Source: SXOA01 sp051004015
GTDB lineage: Bacteria > Planctomycetota > Planctomycetia > Pirellulales > Pirellulaceae
Length of the DNA: 53,573 nucleotides
Assembly: GCA_051004015.1 (NCBI GenBank)
Contig: JBPCKT010000020.1
Location: forward strand, 1-53,573
Direction: 5' to 3'
Of this stretch, positions 51,540 through 53,573 are shown one piece after another. Positions within the stretch are counted from its first letter, which is position 1. Every line of letters begins with the position of its first letter. A program made the position numbers and the translations under genes. The notes under the pieces were generated by a model that worked only from the letters and a program-made list of their open reading frames with translations, ran no database searches and was not told where the DNA came from.

Positions 51540-51707
51540 GCGGCGGCTCCAAACCAGTTAATAATATTGAATGCTAATCCCGCGTCGCCGCAGGCGATAG
51601 GGCCGCAGAACAGGCATTCGCACGGCGGCGCAGTTGACAGCCCTGCTGCCAGCGGCGATTCTGCACGATTAGGTTGCCGATTCGCTTCTCCCGTCGGGCC
51701 GGACTTC

Positions 51708-52148
51708 ATGTTTCGAATCTTACCGCCGTCGCCTAGTCGCCTGGTCGTGCCGTTTCTGGCGGCCGCGCTGGCCTATTCAGGCGTTTTCCCTGCCCGCACT
51801 GCAGTTGCCGACCCGGCGCAGGAACCAGTGCCGGCGAAGGATACCGTCAAACTGGTCATCGATTATGGCGACGGCGTGCAGAAGCAGTTCGCTGTGCTGC
51901 CGTGGACCAAGGAAATGACCGTCCTGGCGGCTTTGGAAGCGGCTGCGAAGCATCCCCGCGGCATCAAGTTCACGCATCAGGGACAGGGCGAAACCGTCCT
52001 GGTGACTGCCATTGACGATCAGAAGAACGAGGGCCGCGGCCGTAACTGGCTCTACGAGGTGAACGGCAAACTGGGGGACCGAAGCTGCGCGGTGATGTCG
52101 CTGAAGTCCGGCGACTCCGTCTTGTGGCGGTTTGGGAAGTACCAGTAG
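51708..52148 (+). CDS. DUF4430 domain secreted protein
   Basis: A 146-residue protein. A signal peptide (about 1-34, ending near TAVADP) precedes one DUF4430 domain: TVKLVIDYGDGVQKQF, TVLAALEAAAKHP, NWLYEVNGKLGDRSCAVMSL and SGDSVLWRFG. This domain is related to the C-terminal part of transcobalamin, so a role in cofactor binding is possible but unproven. ATG 51708 is where the signal peptide begins; the frame upstream is non-homologous. The membrane protein of the next gene starts about 60 bases on. Confidence 0.88.
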   Translation: MFRILPPSPSRLVVPFLAAALAYSGVFPARTAVADPAQEPVPAKDTVKLVIDYGDGVQKQFAVLPWTKEMTVLAALEAAAKHPRGIKFTHQGQGETVLVTAIDDQKNEGRGRNWLYEVNGKLGDRSCAVMSLKSGDSVLWRFGKYQ

Positions 52149-52209
52149 ACTTGACGGGGTAGTCCCAGGCGGTCCGCATGAAGGACGCTAACCCCGAGGA
52201 GCCTTGTCT

Positions 52210-52800
52210 GTGAAGAGTGACACCGTCGTTCGGCTTACCATTTTCGCCGGCCTGATTGGGGCGGGGGCGCTGTCACGGATTTACTTCCGCGAGCTGCCGA
52301 ACTTCGCCCCCATTGCGGCGCTGGCGCTGTTCTCCGGCTATTACTTCCGTTCGGCCAAGGTGGCGGTGCTGGTGCCCCTCCTGGCGATGTCCCTGAGCGA
52401 CCTGGTCCTTGGGAGCTATGAATGGCAGATGATGGCGATTGTTTACGGAGCGCTCACCCTGCCGGTGGCCTTCCGCGGGCTGCTGCGAAAGTACCTGGCC
52501 ATTGAACGTGGATCCGCTTCGTCGGCGATAATCGGTCTGGGCGGACTGCTCACCTGCAGCCTGGCATCCAGTCTGTTCTTCTTCCTGGCCACGAACTTCG
52601 CCTGGTGGCCCTGGAGCATGTACGAACGCAACTGGGAAGGGCTGCTCCTCTGCTATCAGCAAGGCATCCCTTTCTTCCGCAACACGCTGGCGGGCGACCT
52701 CTTCTTCGGCACCGCCCTCTTCGGCTCCTATGCCGCCGCCGTCAACCTCGGCTGGGCAAAGTGCGTCAAGCCGGTGGCGCTTCAAACTTGTGTCGATTGA
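52210..52800 (+). CDS. DUF6580 family putative membrane transport protein
   Basis: A 196-residue membrane protein with about five membrane segments. The family signature is NFAPIAALALFSGYYF, LLAMSLSDLVLGSYE, a middle VYGALTLPVAFRGLLRKY and LAGDLFFGTALFGSY near the end. These proteins resemble substrate-binding subunits of energy-coupling-factor transporters. GTG 52210 has GAGGA nine bases upstream and is preferred to TTG 52204. It follows the DUF4430 gene, so the two may capture and import one nutrient, perhaps a corrinoid or other vitamin (inference). It converges on the Gly-rich protein gene, six bases away. Confidence 0.86.
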   Translation: MKSDTVVRLTIFAGLIGAGALSRIYFRELPNFAPIAALALFSGYYFRSAKVAVLVPLLAMSLSDLVLGSYEWQMMAIVYGALTLPVAFRGLLRKYLAIERGSASSAIIGLGGLLTCSLASSLFFFLATNFAWWPWSMYERNWEGLLLCYQQGIPFFRNTLAGDLFFGTALFGSYAAAVNLGWAKCVKPVALQTCVD

Positions 52801-52806
52801 CTGCCG

Positions 52807-53573
52807 CTACGGCATCTTCCCCGCGGGATCTTCTGGCGGTGTCTTTCCGGCGGCGGGTGGCGAAGCTCCCTTTCCCGCATCCGCCGGCGCGGCCTTGTCC
52901 CCCTTGTCCCCCTTAGGAGGCGCGCCAGCAGGAGGAGCGCCACCCTTGGCGGGATCGGTGGGACCCTTGGCAGGCGCGCCCATGGGAATCTCTTCCATCG
53001 GCTCTTCCGCGGCGGGTTTGGCGGCCATCGGAGCCTCCTCTTCAGGCACGACTGGCCCCTTGGCCGCGCCGGGCTTGGCGGTTTCCACCTTGGCGACGGG
53101 CAGAAGTTTGGTTAGGATCTCGAGCTTCTTCATCTCTTTGCGAAGCTCCTTTTCGTAATCGCTGGCGCTCTGGTCGAGCTCTTCGACGACACGGATCACA
53201 TTCTCGACCTGTTTGCGGATGTTGTCCAGCGTCGTCGTTTCGGGTTCGGCCTTGGCATAAACGTACAGCCCTTCCACCGTTTGGCCCTTCTTGTAGCCCA
53301 GTGCCAGTTGCACCGCGTACAGTTCCGCCCGCAGCCGCCGCTTGGAATAATCGATGCGATAGGCCTTGGGGTCGATGACGCCGTCTTTTCCGCCAAACGT
53401 GCCCGACTGACCGCGGCCCCCTCTTCCGCCCGCCCCGCCAGGTCTTCCAGCCCCAGGCATTCCAGGCATACCACCACCAGGCATACCACCACCAGGCATA
53501 CCACCACCAGGCATACCACCACCAGGCATACCACCACCAGGCATACCACCACCAGGCATACCACCACCAGGCA
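52807..53573 (-). CDS. Gly/Pro/Met-repeat protein, 5' end outside the window
   Basis: Partial gene. The N-terminal part consists of GGMPG pentapeptides from a 15-base repeat. A basic Gly/Arg segment follows (GGAGGRGGRGQSG), then a short helical domain (VIDPKAYRIDYSKRRLRAEL, IRKQVENVIRVVEELDQS, YEKELRKEMKKLEILTKLL) and a Pro/Ala/Lys/Glu tail. Function unknown; possibly an envelope or nucleic-acid-associated low-complexity protein. The start cannot be seen. Confidence 0.75.
   Translation of the reverse strand, partial: PGGGMPGGGMPGGGMPGGGMPGGGMPGGGMPGGGMPGMPGAGRPGGAGGRGGRGQSGTFGGKDGVIDPKAYRIDYSKRRLRAELYAVQLALGYKKGQTVEGLYVYAKAEPETTTLDNIRKQVENVIRVVEELDQSASDYEKELRKEMKKLEILTKLLPVAKVETAKPGAAKGPVVPEEEAPMAAKPAAEEPMEEIPMGAPAKGPTDPAKGGAPPAGAPPKGDKGDKAAPADAGKGASPPAAGKTPPEDPAGKMP
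53464..53573 (-). repeat. 15-bp tandem repeat (at least 7 copies, in frame)
   Basis: AGGCATACCACCACC repeats seven full times from 53464 and continues past the window edge. The period is a multiple of three and encodes GGMPG units. Adjacent copies are identical, indicating recent expansion. Confidence 0.95.

Noticed and set aside
51540..51707. Cobalamin riboswitch before the DUF4430 gene
   Set aside because: No recognisable B12 box or supporting pairing was found.
53464..53573. CRISPR-like array
   Set aside because: Units are 15 bases without spacers and continue a reading frame.

Overview
The window reads as chromosomal DNA of a planctomycete, probably a Pirellulales-type heterotroph. The evidence is GC-rich coding sequence, the planctomycete-expanded PSCyt/PSD cytochrome proteins (DUF1592 and DUF1549/DUF1553 families), Tat-exported DUF1501 and DUF1552 partners, many secreted TPR, HEAT and LRR proteins, and several palindromic repeat families between genes. 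No rRNA, tRNA, CRISPR array, transposase or integrase was found. Assignment to this phylum is strong; anything finer is inference.

Layout. 247-4298: a DUF1592 cytochrome-type protein, its DUF1552 partner, then initiation factor IF-1. 4584-10584: a secreted protein of unknown function ending in a clear terminator, an orphan OmpR-type response regulator, and a 1074-residue protein fusing three hydrolase modules. 10626-14860: a broken oxidoreductase remnant, then a two-gene unit of a DUF2130 coiled-coil protein with nuclease-like residues and an RloC/PrrC-like zinc-hook ABC ATPase. This unit is the best candidate here for an undescribed, possibly anti-phage, system. 14861-17421: intergenic DNA rich in hairpins, an enolase-superfamily enzyme and a 79-residue small protein. 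17422-25707: a PSCyt2/PSD1 plus DUF1501 pair, then an inserted type II restriction-modification locus (endonuclease, XRE controller, divergent adenine methyltransferase), an orphan antitoxin and a second DUF1501 protein.

25757-36969: a leftward cluster (TPR protein, DUF2752, alpha/beta hydrolase, CD225/dispanin), a rightward TPR protein, secreted and small proteins of unknown function, an ECF sigma factor with an anti-sigma-like partner separated by a 25-bp perfect hairpin, and an RlmI-type rRNA methyltransferase. 37117-41487: a thioesterase and a compact pstSCAB phosphate-uptake operon with no phoU and a possible Pho box. 41657-45936: two overlapping genes for a secreted 970-residue protein and a HEAT/LRR protein. 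45938-51539: a leftward operon for fatty-acid beta-oxidation (FadJ-like enzyme, thiolase) followed by a membrane-anchored hydrolase and a D-threonine-aldolase/D-serine-dehydratase-like PLP enzyme. 51708-53573: a DUF4430 and DUF6580 pair, possibly for cofactor capture and transport, then a Gly/Pro/Met-repeat protein cut by the window edge.

Together the genes suggest periplasmic oxidation and polymer or ester degradation feeding beta-oxidation, phosphate scavenging, envelope signalling, and two acquired defence-type modules. Motif positions were counted by hand. No database or structure search was possible, so family names rest on recognised motifs.
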